DNA of 36,515 nt from Chlamydiota bacterium (GTDB lineage: Bacteria > Chlamydiota > Chlamydiia > Chlamydiales > Parachlamydiaceae): contig JABDCW010000016.1 of the NCBI GenBank assembly GCA_013287905.1, positions 1-36,515 on the forward strand, written 5' to 3'. The notes below the pieces were generated by a model. The model did no database searches and was not told where the DNA came from. It was given only the letters and a program-made list of their open reading frames with translations. How positions within the stretch are numbered: the first letter of the stretch is position 1; each line of letters starts with the position of its first letter. The translations under genes and the position numbers were made by a program. Of the stretch, positions 23,980-32,435 are shown in pieces.

Positions 23980-24837
23980 ATGATTGCATCCAGATTTTTG
24001 CTTTTTTTAAGTTTAACCTTGTATTGTACCATAGAAGTTTATTGCCTTCCACCAATGCAAATAGGCAGCCATAGGGCAGCTTTGCAGGATCAGGGCCCTG
24101 CTGCAACAGAAGAGACGGACCATCGCGAGAGGATGGTAGGATCAGTAAAAGTTGCCGTATTGATCCATGGCTGCCACTTGCAAGCAGAAGAATGGGAAAA
24201 CATTGTATTTGGATCGCCAGGTCAATTAGGGCGTGTTCCAATAGGCATTGAAGAAGCACTCAGCAAAAAAGCTGCCTTGATTTTTTGGGGTTCGGGGGCT
24301 TCTCAAACCCCTAATGGGCAAAAGGAATCGGAATATACGTATTCTGAGGCAATTGGACCTAAGCTTGAAAGTTTGGCAAGAGTAGTCAATACCCTGCCTC
24401 ATGAGCTGTTGCACTATTTACAACAAGTTTCCCACATCGATCTTGAAGCGCAAAATACAACTGAGGAGATAAAATTAGCGACTCAAGAATGTCTGGTCCG
24501 GGGGATTAGCGAGCTTATCCTCATTTCTTCTCCGACCCATATCGCACGCTGCCTGCAAGAGGCTTGTAAATATAGATCAACTCATCCCTCCCTTGCAGTT
24601 ACCTTTTATGCCAGGGCAAGCGAGACTTGTTTTGCGGGATCAACTCCTGGAGATGTCGTCATTATCGAGCCGCCTCACCGAAATGATCTGCCCAAAGTTC
24701 CCTTTCACCGGCCTGCGAAAAAAATATTCCAATTTTTGAAGAATCCTGAAATTGCATTTGCCTTTCAGAACGAATGGGAAAGGTTGGTTACAGAGTATCA
24801 AGTCAGGATGGAGAATCTTCAGGCAACAGAACCTTGA
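23980..24837 (+). CDS. Exported DUF218-like protein
   Basis: The ATG at 23980 begins a signal peptide (about residues 1-22, ending near VYCLPP). The mature part resembles DUF218 (YdcF/ElyC type): VAVLIHGCHLQAEEW, RVPIGIEEALSKKAALIFWGSG, and ELILISSPTHIARCLQEACKY, where DUF218 proteins have S/T-x-x-H-x-x-R-A. DUF218 proteins act in envelope or periplasmic metabolism, with unclear reactions. No strong RBS is visible. It ends 17 bases from the end of the convergent BTB-LRR gene. Confidence 0.6.
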   Translation: MIASRFLLFLSLTLYCTIEVYCLPPMQIGSHRAALQDQGPAATEETDHRERMVGSVKVAVLIHGCHLQAEEWENIVFGSPGQLGRVPIGIEEALSKKAALIFWGSGASQTPNGQKESEYTYSEAIGPKLESLARVVNTLPHELLHYLQQVSHIDLEAQNTTEEIKLATQECLVRGISELILISSPTHIARCLQEACKYRSTHPSLAVTFYARASETCFAGSTPGDVVIIEPPHRNDLPKVPFHRPAKKIFQFLKNPEIAFAFQNEWERLVTEYQVRMENLQATEP

Positions 24838-24854
24838 TCTTTCTGATTGCATTA

Positions 24855-26252
24855 TCAACTGATGACTCGACCTAACTGAGGAGCATTTTTGATCAGCGCC
24901 TTTACCCCTTTTTCGGAAAGTTGTTCACAATGAAAGAGGTTAATTTCCCGAAGAAGCGGGCAATGGACTGCCACTTCCACCAGGCTTGCATCTGTTATTT
25001 TTGTATAAGAGAGATTTAACCGGACGATATTGCGCAGCTTGCCTAATTCAAAAAAACCAGCCTCCCTGATATGGTCACAGTGGGATAAATTGAAATCTGC
25101 GACATTTCCACAGGCCCTTATAATGATGGCAATGTCTTTGTCTGTGATTTGATTGCAAAAAGATAAGTCTAAATTTAGTAAATGCTTAAAATGCAATAAT
25201 TCTCCCCATGCATAATAATCGATATAACTATTACCGCTTAAACTTAAGGTTTCTAATTTGGTGCAGGATTTAGACAGATGTCGAAGCGTTTCTACAGAAA
25301 CCCAAGGGGTGTTTGATAAATCCAGTCCTCTAATTTTAAAAAGCACTTCATTTAATTGAACATTATAATTTAATGTACGGCTTAAATTCAAAAAAGAGAG
25401 CTGGGGAGAGCGTTGGATCATCAGAATTAAATCCCGGTGATCGATCAATGAATCATGACAAGATAATCCATTAACTAAGTCTTGAACTTTTTGAAAAGAT
25501 TGCATCATTTCGTCAGAAAAATAATTGATCGTTAAGATGAGGCCCATATTGGGATCAAGATGGAGAGAAAACCCCCAATCGTACTGATTGATCTTCTCCA
25601 GACATTTTTCTTCAAAAAGAGGAAGCTTTTCCCGAATCGATAGTGTTAATAACTCGATCACATTTTCCAGATCGATATATTTTGCCATCTCCCCGGCACT
25701 TAATGAAACGACCCCTTTTAGATCCCACCGCATTCCAAGTTCCATCAGGGCAAAAAGGTCGGGTTTCCACTTTTTCCATAGCCTTGATATTTGCCCTGTC
25801 TCTATAAATTCTTTTACTGACTGAAATTCCTTGATGGAAACATCGGGAAACTCCAGCAAAAAAGAGGTTTTATCTTTTCTCTCATAAAAAAAATTCTTTA
25901 ATTTATTTGAAGCACATATAAACAGAAGACTGTTAATTTCAAAATCTCCATCCTGTAAACGGATCATTAAATTGGCAGGAACGATCGGTGCCAGGGAAGA
26001 AAAATGGGACGAGATAAGACTGCCTGCCTGATACAAAAGCGATAAAGGTAATGTCGCTTGTACCGATTGTTCTGTCAGCCAGGCAATCAGTTTCTCCAAC
26101 ATATCCAAATGTTGAGCAGTCCATGTCCCATTATAAAGAGCGCTGGCGAGAAACGTGATCAAATCACCTGGCGCAAGCTTTAATAGATCAACAATGGCCT
26201 CTTCCGATTGCCCAATTAAATAATGTAATTCATCGGGGAGCTCCAAGTCCAT
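24855..26252 (-). CDS. BTB-LRR protein, candidate host-ubiquitin effector
   Basis: A 465-residue eukaryote-like protein. Residues about 93-165 resemble a BTB/POZ fold (LMIRLQDGDFEINSLLF, then FLLEFPDVSIKEFQSVKEFI). Residues about 285-460 hold at least six cysteine-containing leucine-rich repeats, with units such as LLNLDLSFCNQITDKDIAII and ADFNLSHCDHIREAGF. BTB proteins are substrate adaptors for Cullin-3 ubiquitin ligases in eukaryotes, and expanded BTB, F-box and LRR families are known in amoeba-infecting Chlamydiae. Bacteria lack ubiquitin, so action inside the host after secretion is inferred. No signal peptide is visible, as for type III effectors. ATG at 26252 is preferred to the TTG at 26258. 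Confidence 0.8.
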   Translation of the reverse strand: MDLELPDELHYLIGQSEEAIVDLLKLAPGDLITFLASALYNGTWTAQHLDMLEKLIAWLTEQSVQATLPLSLLYQAGSLISSHFSSLAPIVPANLMIRLQDGDFEINSLLFICASNKLKNFFYERKDKTSFLLEFPDVSIKEFQSVKEFIETGQISRLWKKWKPDLFALMELGMRWDLKGVVSLSAGEMAKYIDLENVIELLTLSIREKLPLFEEKCLEKINQYDWGFSLHLDPNMGLILTINYFSDEMMQSFQKVQDLVNGLSCHDSLIDHRDLILMIQRSPQLSFLNLSRTLNYNVQLNEVLFKIRGLDLSNTPWVSVETLRHLSKSCTKLETLSLSGNSYIDYYAWGELLHFKHLLNLDLSFCNQITDKDIAIIIRACGNVADFNLSHCDHIREAGFFELGKLRNIVRLNLSYTKITDASLVEVAVHCPLLREINLFHCEQLSEKGVKALIKNAPQLGRVIS

Positions 26253-26275
26253 GAACAACCCATTAATTTAAATTA

Positions 26276-26467
26276 TACACAAACAACTTCAAGAGTTGGT
26301 TGTGTATACCGAACGTGATTCAAAAATTGGTTTTTGCCGGCGTCGGCTTTGCATCAAAATTTTTGTCTTCACTCGTGCCTTGCCATAGGCAATGGTCACT
26401 CGTTCCAGACGAAAAATTTTGAGCAGCCTCCTTGCCAAAATCCCAATTTTTGAACCACCTTCGGTAT
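26276..26467. mobile_element. MITE-like palindromic repeat, copy B
   Basis: Hairpin 26276-26306 (one mismatch) followed by the 162-bp palindrome 26306-26467 with ATACCGAA and TTCGGTAT ends. It is in the same orientation as copy A and matches it end to end with scattered changes and small indels. It lies in the 220 bp between the heptosyltransferase stop and the BTB-LRR start, so it may affect transcription between them. Confidence 0.8.
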
Positions 26468-26473
26468 ATATGC

Positions 26474-27556
26474 CTAAACAGTTGGCCACCATTGCATAAA
26501 ATGACTAAATAAATCGTCAGCACTTAATGAACGAATGCATGCGCCTGTAGGACAGGTTCGCAATATTGGGCATCGTTTGGTAAACGTGCGGCCGTATGGG
26601 CATGTCCCTTGGAAAGCTCTATGCTGCTTTCCCGGCGGCTGATATTTATTTGCCGAAGAGGGGCCAAAAACACTGAAAGATGGGGTCGATGTCGTTCCAC
26701 ATAGGTGCAAAGGCAAAGAGTCCATGGCAATCACCAATTTACACGATTGCATCAAATGCTGCAAGCTTGGCAAACTCATTTTGTTAATCAACGTTGAATG
26801 ATGGGGAAACTCCCGGTTTAATGCCTTCACCATTTCATATTCTTCCGGCGACCCCCATGTCAATAAAAATTTACATCCCAATGCCTTATGGACCAATCTC
26901 AAAAATTCTATCAATGTCTTAATGTCAAGTTGTTTATTCGGCCAGGCCGATCCTGGACATACCATCACAGGCATCTGATTGTCCGTTACATATGCATCTA
27001 CTGTTTTTTTTTGATCGGGCAATAGTTTCAAAGTCACAGGATTTGCGATTACGGAACGGGCAAGCGTTACGTCGTTTAATCCCCCATCGAAAAATTGACA
27101 GACGACCAATAAATAATCGAGACGGATACTATATTTTTCCACCGGTTCCAAGGGATTAAACCGCAGATTGGTAAACAATAAGTTCGGCCACTCGGCAATA
27201 GAATTAAAGCCAAACCCCACCTTTTGCGGGCTTTTTGCCAAAGAAAGAAGCAATCCCGACTTAAAATTCCCCTGCAAATCAAAAACGACATCATACTCAC
27301 GTTCTCTTAACAAATGGATAAATCCCTTAAGTTCAGACAGCGTTTTTCTGGAGAACGCTTTTTTTCTCCATTGCTTTGTCTCAACCACAAGTGTTCTATC
27401 GATGTCAGGATGAGCGCTAACCAATGATGCACAGGATGACTCAACAACCCAATCAATTGCGGCATGGGGAAATTTTTTACGTAAGAATTCAATCACGGGA
27501 TATGTATGAATAATATCTCCAGCCGCAGATGTTTTGATGATCAAAATATTCTTCAT
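26474..27556 (-). CDS. Heptosyltransferase-like glycosyltransferase (GT9)
   Basis: A 360-residue protein of the ADP-heptose:LPS heptosyltransferase type. The N-terminus MKNILIIKTSAAGDIIHTYP is the family signature (K-x-S-x-x-GD-x-x-x-x-x-P). VFDLQGNFKSG and CKLVIAMDSLPLHL, in place of the usual DTGPxHxA, mark the sugar-nucleotide region. It probably adds a core sugar to lipooligosaccharide at the inner membrane. The DTG position reads MDS, so the donor or activity may differ. The C-terminus is Cys-rich. Its ATG overlaps the rluD stop as ATGA, so it is translationally coupled. Confidence 0.85.
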   Translation of the reverse strand: MKNILIIKTSAAGDIIHTYPVIEFLRKKFPHAAIDWVVESSCASLVSAHPDIDRTLVVETKQWRKKAFSRKTLSELKGFIHLLREREYDVVFDLQGNFKSGLLLSLAKSPQKVGFGFNSIAEWPNLLFTNLRFNPLEPVEKYSIRLDYLLVVCQFFDGGLNDVTLARSVIANPVTLKLLPDQKKTVDAYVTDNQMPVMVCPGSAWPNKQLDIKTLIEFLRLVHKALGCKFLLTWGSPEEYEMVKALNREFPHHSTLINKMSLPSLQHLMQSCKLVIAMDSLPLHLCGTTSTPSFSVFGPSSANKYQPPGKQHRAFQGTCPYGRTFTKRCPILRTCPTGACIRSLSADDLFSHFMQWWPTV

Positions 27557-28500
27557 TGGTACTCACAGGGAGGTAAAAGCGCATCCACTGCCTGTTGAAA
27601 ATCTGGAGGAACCGGAGCGTTGATCACTACTTCTTTTGCCTCAAAAGGATGTCTAAACCCAATTGTAAGAGCATGAAGCATTAATCGCCCCGGTCTATAT
27701 TGGCAGCGCTGCCGTCGCCCATACTGGATATCTCCAAGGATGGCAATGCCAAGTCCTGCAAGATGAATTCGGATTTGATGTGTTCGTCCTGTTTCAGGAT
27801 AGCATCTGATCAGGGCAACACCTGGAGATGATCTGTCCAAAATCCATTTTGTACGGGCCAGGCTCCCCCGTTCTTTAGTTACCTGTCCCATAAGGGTTTG
27901 GCCCTGATATTCACTCACCTTTCCCAAATAATTTTCAATCATTCCGGAAGGTGTTGCCGGAACCCCATCGGTAATAGCCAAATAGGTCTTGGTTATCTGT
28001 CTTTGTTTAAATTGTTTGAGCATAGCCTCTTTTGCTTTTTCGTGGCGTGCAAATAGCAACACGCCTGTAGTTTCGCGGTCCAACCGGTGCAAAAGAACTA
28101 CCCCTGCCCCATAAGTGGCAATGAGATACTCGATCACGTGGGGCGATTCAGCAATGATCCCGGCTGGTTTATTATATGCGATCAGATCATCATCGATATA
28201 TAAGATCCTTTCCTGACAACAATTGGGGGGGTTGGTTTCCTCACTGAAATTGGAGAGGGGACTTACGCAATTACCGCTGCTTACAACTAAACACCCTTGT
28301 TCATCGTAAAAAGAGACAGTATCGCCAAGTCCGACCAATGTAGAAGCAAAACGCTCCACCCTGCCATTGATCAGGCAATGTCCCATATCGACAGCGCGTT
28401 TCAATTTTCGCAAACTAAAACCTTGGCCCAACTTCAATTTTAAAAAGGGGAGTAACTTTTGGCCAGATTCGGCAAGTGCAACTTTCCAGGTCTTCGTCAT
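27553..28500 (-). CDS. RluA/RluD-family pseudouridine synthase
   Basis: A 315-residue protein with an N-terminal S4 RNA-binding domain (FSLRKLKRAVDMGHCLINGR) and a catalytic domain containing LLHRLDRETTGVLLFAR, where the Asp of HRLD is catalytic. It converts uridine to pseudouridine in rRNA or tRNA; the exact site cannot be read from sequence. A short Cys/Pro-rich stretch (about 78-95) links the domains. It overlaps pheS and the heptosyltransferase gene by four bases each (ATGA), which indicates one coupled operon. Confidence 0.92.
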   Translation of the reverse strand: MTKTWKVALAESGQKLLPFLKLKLGQGFSLRKLKRAVDMGHCLINGRVERFASTLVGLGDTVSFYDEQGCLVVSSGNCVSPLSNFSEETNPPNCCQERILYIDDDLIAYNKPAGIIAESPHVIEYLIATYGAGVVLLHRLDRETTGVLLFARHEKAKEAMLKQFKQRQITKTYLAITDGVPATPSGMIENYLGKVSEYQGQTLMGQVTKERGSLARTKWILDRSSPGVALIRCYPETGRTHQIRIHLAGLGIAILGDIQYGRRQRCQYRPGRLMLHALTIGFRHPFEAKEVVINAPVPPDFQQAVDALLPPCEYQ

Positions 28501-29525
28501 ACCGATGTAAACTGACGTAAAAAACGGATGTCGTTTTCTGTAAATTGCCGGATGTCTTTAATGCCATTCATCAGCATAACCAGGCGCTCTACTCCCATTC
28601 CCCAGGCAAACCCTGTATATTTCTCAGGATCTATCCCGCCATTTTTTAAAACTTCAGGATGAACCATTCCGGCGCCCGCAACTTCTAACCAGCCGGTTTG
28701 TTTACATAAAGAACAACCAAAGCCGCGACAGTTCAAACAGCGGACGTCGATTTCTATTCCCGGTTGTACAAATGGAAAGTAACTTGGGCGCAAGCGTAAT
28801 TCTACATTTGTCCGGAAGAACTTTGTTAAAAATTCATGTATTGTTTGCTGTAGATCCGCAAATGTTACCCCTTCATCGATATAAAATAACTCAACCTGGT
28901 GAAAAAAGACGTGCGATCTTGCCGTAATTGTCTCATTGCGATAGACTTTTCCAGGAGCAATAATTCGTATGGGAGGTTGATGAGTTTCCAACGCGCGCAC
29001 CTGAACATTGCTTGTATGCGTTCGCAATAACATACTGGAAGAAAGATAGAACGTGTCCTGCATATCGCGCGCAGGATGGTCGACAGCGAAATTCAACGCT
29101 CCAAAATTATAGTAATCACTATCTATATCCGGTCCATACTGGACTGAAAAAGACATTCCAATTAAAATATCGAGCATATCATCGAGAGCTTGCGTCAACA
29201 CGTGCTTTCGCCCTACATGACGCGTACGTCCCGGAAGGGTGACATCCAGTCTTTCTTCTGCAAATCTGTCATTGTCCTCTTGGCGGACAAGAACAGACTC
29301 CTTATCGCAAATCGATGCCGAAATATATTCCTTAATGTCATTAATCACTTTACCAAATGATGGACGCATCTCAGGCTCAATATTCTTCAAGTGCTTCATA
29401 AAGTCATTGACCGGACCTTTCTTTCCCAGGTATTTGACTTTGACATGCTCCAGATCAGATAATGAGCGAGCGGCATTCAATTCAACATCAAACGTCTGTC
29501 TCAATAACAAAATATCGGAATTCAC
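28497..29525 (-). CDS. pheS: Phenylalanyl-tRNA synthetase alpha subunit
   Basis: A 342-residue protein of normal length. The N-terminal coiled coil is followed by the class II core: GKVYRNETITARSHVFFHQVE (motif 2) and FAWGMGVERLVML (motif 3). A Cys-rich insert (CLNC...CSLC) precedes GWLEVAGAGMVHP, as in many PheS. It starts with GTG at 29525 behind GAGG. pheT is not adjacent; the next gene is rluD-like, so the beta subunit must be encoded elsewhere, as I recall for other chlamydiae. A strong hairpin lies between rplT and pheS and must be read through. Confidence 0.96.
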   Translation of the reverse strand: MNSDILLLRQTFDVELNAARSLSDLEHVKVKYLGKKGPVNDFMKHLKNIEPEMRPSFGKVINDIKEYISASICDKESVLVRQEDNDRFAEERLDVTLPGRTRHVGRKHVLTQALDDMLDILIGMSFSVQYGPDIDSDYYNFGALNFAVDHPARDMQDTFYLSSSMLLRTHTSNVQVRALETHQPPIRIIAPGKVYRNETITARSHVFFHQVELFYIDEGVTFADLQQTIHEFLTKFFRTNVELRLRPSYFPFVQPGIEIDVRCLNCRGFGCSLCKQTGWLEVAGAGMVHPEVLKNGGIDPEKYTGFAWGMGVERLVMLMNGIKDIRQFTENDIRFLRQFTSV

Positions 29526-29540
29526 ATTGCCTCGATTTTA

Positions 29541-29589
29541 CATAAAAATGGCCTGTTTGCAAAACTAAAAATAAATTTGCAAACAGGCC
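29541..29589 (-). terminator. 14-bp hairpin with U-tract between rplT and pheS
   Basis: Arms 29576-29589 and 29550-29563 are perfectly complementary over 14 bp with a 12-nt loop. On the minus strand the stem is followed by AUUUUU. It lies 28 bases after the rplT stop and ends about 16 bases before pheS, so no separate promoter fits between it and pheS. It may be a partial terminator, an attenuator or a processing site. Confidence 0.7.
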
Positions 29590-29617
29590 TTCGTACAAGT
29601 ACTATATCCTTAATTTC

Positions 29618-29977
29618 TTAGCGTGCTAATGCCTCTTTGGCACAACCAGCAACAGCTGCAAAGCTCTGCGGGTCGCGGATTGCCATTTCGGATAATACTT
29701 TTCTGTCTAATTCACACTTCGCTTTTATCAAACCACAGATAAATTTGCTGTAGGAAATGCCGTTAATTTTTGCAGCAGCTCCTATGCGCACAATCCAAAG
29801 CCTGCGAAATTCGCGCTTTCTCTCCTTGCGGTGGCGGTAATTATACGCCATTGCCCGAAGAACAGCATCACTTGTTAATCGCAAGTGATTTTTACGATCG
29901 CCAACAAACCCCTTGGCGTGTTTTAACATTCTTTTTTTGCGACGATGTGAAGCGACAGCGTTGGTTGCTCTAACCAT
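29618..29977 (-). CDS. rplT: 50S ribosomal protein L20
   Basis: A 119-residue basic protein of normal L20 length, with RRKKRMLKHAKGFVGDRKN near the start and RLWIVRIGAAAKINGISYSK in the middle. L20 binds 23S rRNA early in large-subunit assembly and represses its own operon in other bacteria. GGAGATGAG precedes the ATG. The 74 bases between rpmI and rplT hold a small 6-bp hairpin (30033-30050) without a U-tract, a possible remnant of autoregulation. Confidence 0.98.
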   Translation of the reverse strand: MVRATNAVASHRRKKRMLKHAKGFVGDRKNHLRLTSDAVLRAMAYNYRHRKERKREFRRLWIVRIGAAAKINGISYSKFICGLIKAKCELDRKVLSEMAIRDPQSFAAVAGCAKEALAR

Positions 29978-30051
29978 AGCTCATCTCCACTTTTTTAGTC
30001 ATCGGTTCTAACCCGTCTCCCCATTTCGATTGCTTATGAGAAGACATAAGG

Positions 30052-30246
30052 CTAAACACCCATGACTTGTTTATAGGTTTTTGCAAAACTTGCAAATACA
30101 ATTGCCGGTCTTGATAGTTGCCGTTTGCGTTTACTCGATTTTTTTGTCAAGATGTGTCGTTTACCGGGTCTTGACATTTTTAGCTTGCCGCTTGCTGTCA
30201 CTTTAAATCGAGCAGCGACAGCCTTTTTTGTTTTCATTTTAGGCAC
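30052..30246 (-). CDS. rpmI: 50S ribosomal protein L35
   Basis: A 64-residue very basic protein with the L35 pattern [20 protein letters not shown] and later [19 protein letters not shown]. It starts with GTG at 30246, seven bases after GGAG; this Shine-Dalgarno overlaps the infC stop. Standard order infC-rpmI-rplT. Confidence 0.97.
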   Translation of the reverse strand: MPKMKTKKAVAARFKVTASGKLKMSRPGKRHILTKKSSKRKRQLSRPAIVFASFAKTYKQVMGV

Positions 30247-30255
30247 AAAATTCTC

Positions 30256-30831
30256 CTATTCTCCTGTTGCTTCAGAACTCTTAGCAAGATCCTGAGTCTG
30301 CGGCAACTTATTACTGCTTGTCTCTTTTTTCTTCTTTACTCCAGGAGCGATAACAGCATTTAACATACGTCCAAACATTTTCAGCGGGGACTCTATCACT
30401 GCTATATCCTCAAGGTCTGCAATAAACTTCTGCATCAGCTTTTCCCCAATTTCTGGATGAGCCATCTCACGTCCTCGGAAAGTACATGTCAGTTTTACTT
30501 TATTTCCTTTGGAAAGAAAATCCCTCGCATGTGCCGATTTTGTCGCAAGATCGTGATCATCAGTATTGGGCTTAAATTTAATTTCCTTTACTTTGACCTG
30601 ATGCTGTGCTTTTTTATTCTCCTTTTCGCGTTTGGTCTGATCATAACGGAACTTTCCGAAATTAATGATCTTACAAACAGGCGGTACTGAACCCGACGAA
30701 ATTTCAACCAGGTCCAGCCCTTCCGCTTCTGCCATGCTTAAGGCTTCCGGGAGAGAAAGCACACCAATTTGTGATCCATCACTCCCAATAACCCTTACCT
30801 TGTGGGCGCGTATTTCTCTATTGACTTTCAA
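30256..30831 (-). CDS. infC: Translation initiation factor IF-3
   Basis: A 191-residue IF-3. The N-domain contains RVIGSDGSQIGVLSLPEAL and LDLVEISSGSVPPVCKIINF. A linker FRYDQTKREKENKKAQ and a C-domain with VKEIKFKPNTDDHDL and LTCTFRGREMAHPEIG follow. It prevents subunit joining and checks start codons. The start is TTG at 30831, one base after the stop of the ThrRS-like gene, with GGAAGG inside that gene's last codons. A non-AUG start recalls the AUU start of E. coli infC, which allows IF-3 to repress itself. The C-terminal 20 residues are a low-complexity extension. Confidence 0.96.
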   Translation of the reverse strand: MKVNREIRAHKVRVIGSDGSQIGVLSLPEALSMAEAEGLDLVEISSGSVPPVCKIINFGKFRYDQTKREKENKKAQHQVKVKEIKFKPNTDDHDLATKSAHARDFLSKGNKVKLTCTFRGREMAHPEIGEKLMQKFIADLEDIAVIESPLKMFGRMLNAVIAPGVKKKKETSSNKLPQTQDLAKSSEATGE

Positions 30832-30832
30832 A

Positions 30833-32383
30833 TTACCTTCCCTCTTCCATAGTTAGCCACTGTGGCAACCGACCCGCATTATGCTCGAGAAGTATTGCTA
30901 CAAATCTCTCAAACGACCTAAACATTGATCTTACTAACATTGCCGGGGTACTCACGATGCAATTGTCAATTTTGCAAGTTTTGCTTTTGCCGCTTCCGCT
31001 CAAACTAACTTTTTCACGAACTTGAACCTGCAACTTAAGACGTTCCGGAGTAATAAAATCAATACCTATATATGCCCCTTTCCACTCTCTGCCATGAGCA
31101 TCACGCAACATGACCTCGGCAATCAGCTCTTTAAAAGAACCTTGTTCTGTGGGTTTCTTTTTGGAATTCCCGGCACTATTTTCCGGAAGTTCCTTTTGAT
31201 ATCGTATGCCGCAAGCCTTAAACGCATTCTCTACAGAATCAATGGCTGTATTCCAATTTTTCGGCTTAGGGCCGCGTGTTCGTCCACGTCCACGCAAATA
31301 CCAATACCCTTCAAAATTAAACATGGTAATGAATTTGTCAATGAATTGCAAGGAAGAAATGATTTCTTCCTCAATTTTTTCAAAATCACAAAAAATATGT
31401 GCCTGGTCTACAGAGACAAATCGGGCGTCGAGCAACCCCCATAGATTCCCATCGTGAAAATTCGTCATTGTCTGACCACATTCGGCAAAACGGATGGGAA
31501 GTTCATCAGCATAACGAACGCGCGAAGAAAAAAGTGAGGCGTGAGACGGGCCCAATACTGGAGGGACTGCATACTCGACATCTTCTATCCGGCAACATGC
31601 CTGCAGATCCTCTTCCTCAATTCCTGATTTGATCAGCAGATTTTTTTTTACCAGGGAAGGGGTGGCAACAAGAGAAAAATGTTGATTGCGGTGCTCTTTT
31701 TCCCACCATTGCATCAATTGCCGGCGTAAATCCTCCCCCTTTGCATTCCATTCCCAGGCAATAGAACTGATCTGCTGGTTGAATTCGAGTAAACACTGCT
31801 CTGCAACTATCTTTTGATGATCTCTTTTCTTGCCAGAATGATGGGCTTTAACAAAATTTTTAAGCTCCTGCTTACTGAAAAAAGCCGTGCCATGCACTCG
31901 TTTCAGATCGATTTTTCCCTCATTTTTCACATAGTCCCTTAGACTTTGTGCTTCAAACAGTTTAAAAGTGCCCACATCTTGTATCTCACAAGGGAAAAGA
32001 CAATCACAGTAATCATAAAAATCGTCTATTTGCAAAATAGAGACAATATTATCTTTGGATTCGCGTATTCTATCTGCTTTGATCATCTGCTGTTTATGTT
32101 CAAAAAGCATCGCGGCATTTTCTCTCATCATTTCCACGATGCGCATCTGACCTTTAGCTTTCACAATGCCGCGCATTTTTTCCTCTAACATGATGACCAC
32201 ATGTGCATCGACCGGTTGGCTGCAGATAAAGTCATAATAAAAACCAAACTCCGTCACCTTGCCTGCAACGAGAAGAGCATCTGGAAAAACTTCCATGAAG
32301 CTGAATGCCAATAGCTCAACGACAAATTTCCTTAAGTCAGCTAAGGATTCGGGAGGATGGCCTGCAAAAGTGGATAGGTTCAT
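30833..32383 (-). CDS. Threonyl-tRNA synthetase-like pseudoenzyme
   Basis: A 516-residue open frame aligning to ThrRS from the start of the editing domain to motif 3. The TGS domain and the anticodon-binding domain are absent. FGFYYDF (about 46-52), RVHGTAFFSKQEL (about 162-174), LPIRFAE (295-301) and AHIFC (328-332) fix the alignment. Key residues are lost: editing HxxxH reads K19...E23; the zinc Cys of MNCPGH is G278; the motif 2 H-R-N-E reads M-T-N-F (306-309), losing the catalytic Arg; the third zinc ligand His is V484. One zinc His (329) and the motif 3 ER (492-493) remain. It occupies the classical thrS position before infC, so it may be a degenerate former thrS kept for another role. 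A functional thrS should exist elsewhere. Confidence 0.8.
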   Translation of the reverse strand: MNLSTFAGHPPESLADLRKFVVELLAFSFMEVFPDALLVAGKVTEFGFYYDFICSQPVDAHVVIMLEEKMRGIVKAKGQMRIVEMMRENAAMLFEHKQQMIKADRIRESKDNIVSILQIDDFYDYCDCLFPCEIQDVGTFKLFEAQSLRDYVKNEGKIDLKRVHGTAFFSKQELKNFVKAHHSGKKRDHQKIVAEQCLLEFNQQISSIAWEWNAKGEDLRRQLMQWWEKEHRNQHFSLVATPSLVKKNLLIKSGIEEEDLQACCRIEDVEYAVPPVLGPSHASLFSSRVRYADELPIRFAECGQTMTNFHDGNLWGLLDARFVSVDQAHIFCDFEKIEEEIISSLQFIDKFITMFNFEGYWYLRGRGRTRGPKPKNWNTAIDSVENAFKACGIRYQKELPENSAGNSKKKPTEQGSFKELIAEVMLRDAHGREWKGAYIGIDFITPERLKLQVQVREKVSLSGSGKSKTCKIDNCIVSTPAMLVRSMFRSFERFVAILLEHNAGRLPQWLTMEEGR

Positions 32384-32435
32384 GTCAATTTTACCTTAAA
32401 TGCTTGAACTAAAAAGAGAAAAATAAAGCAAAGGA

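Noticed and set aside
29526-29610. TTG-initiated short frame with three Phe codons before pheS, considered as a Phe leader peptide
   Set aside because: Weak RBS, Phe codons not clustered, the frame runs through the hairpin into pheS, and there is no alternative pairing.
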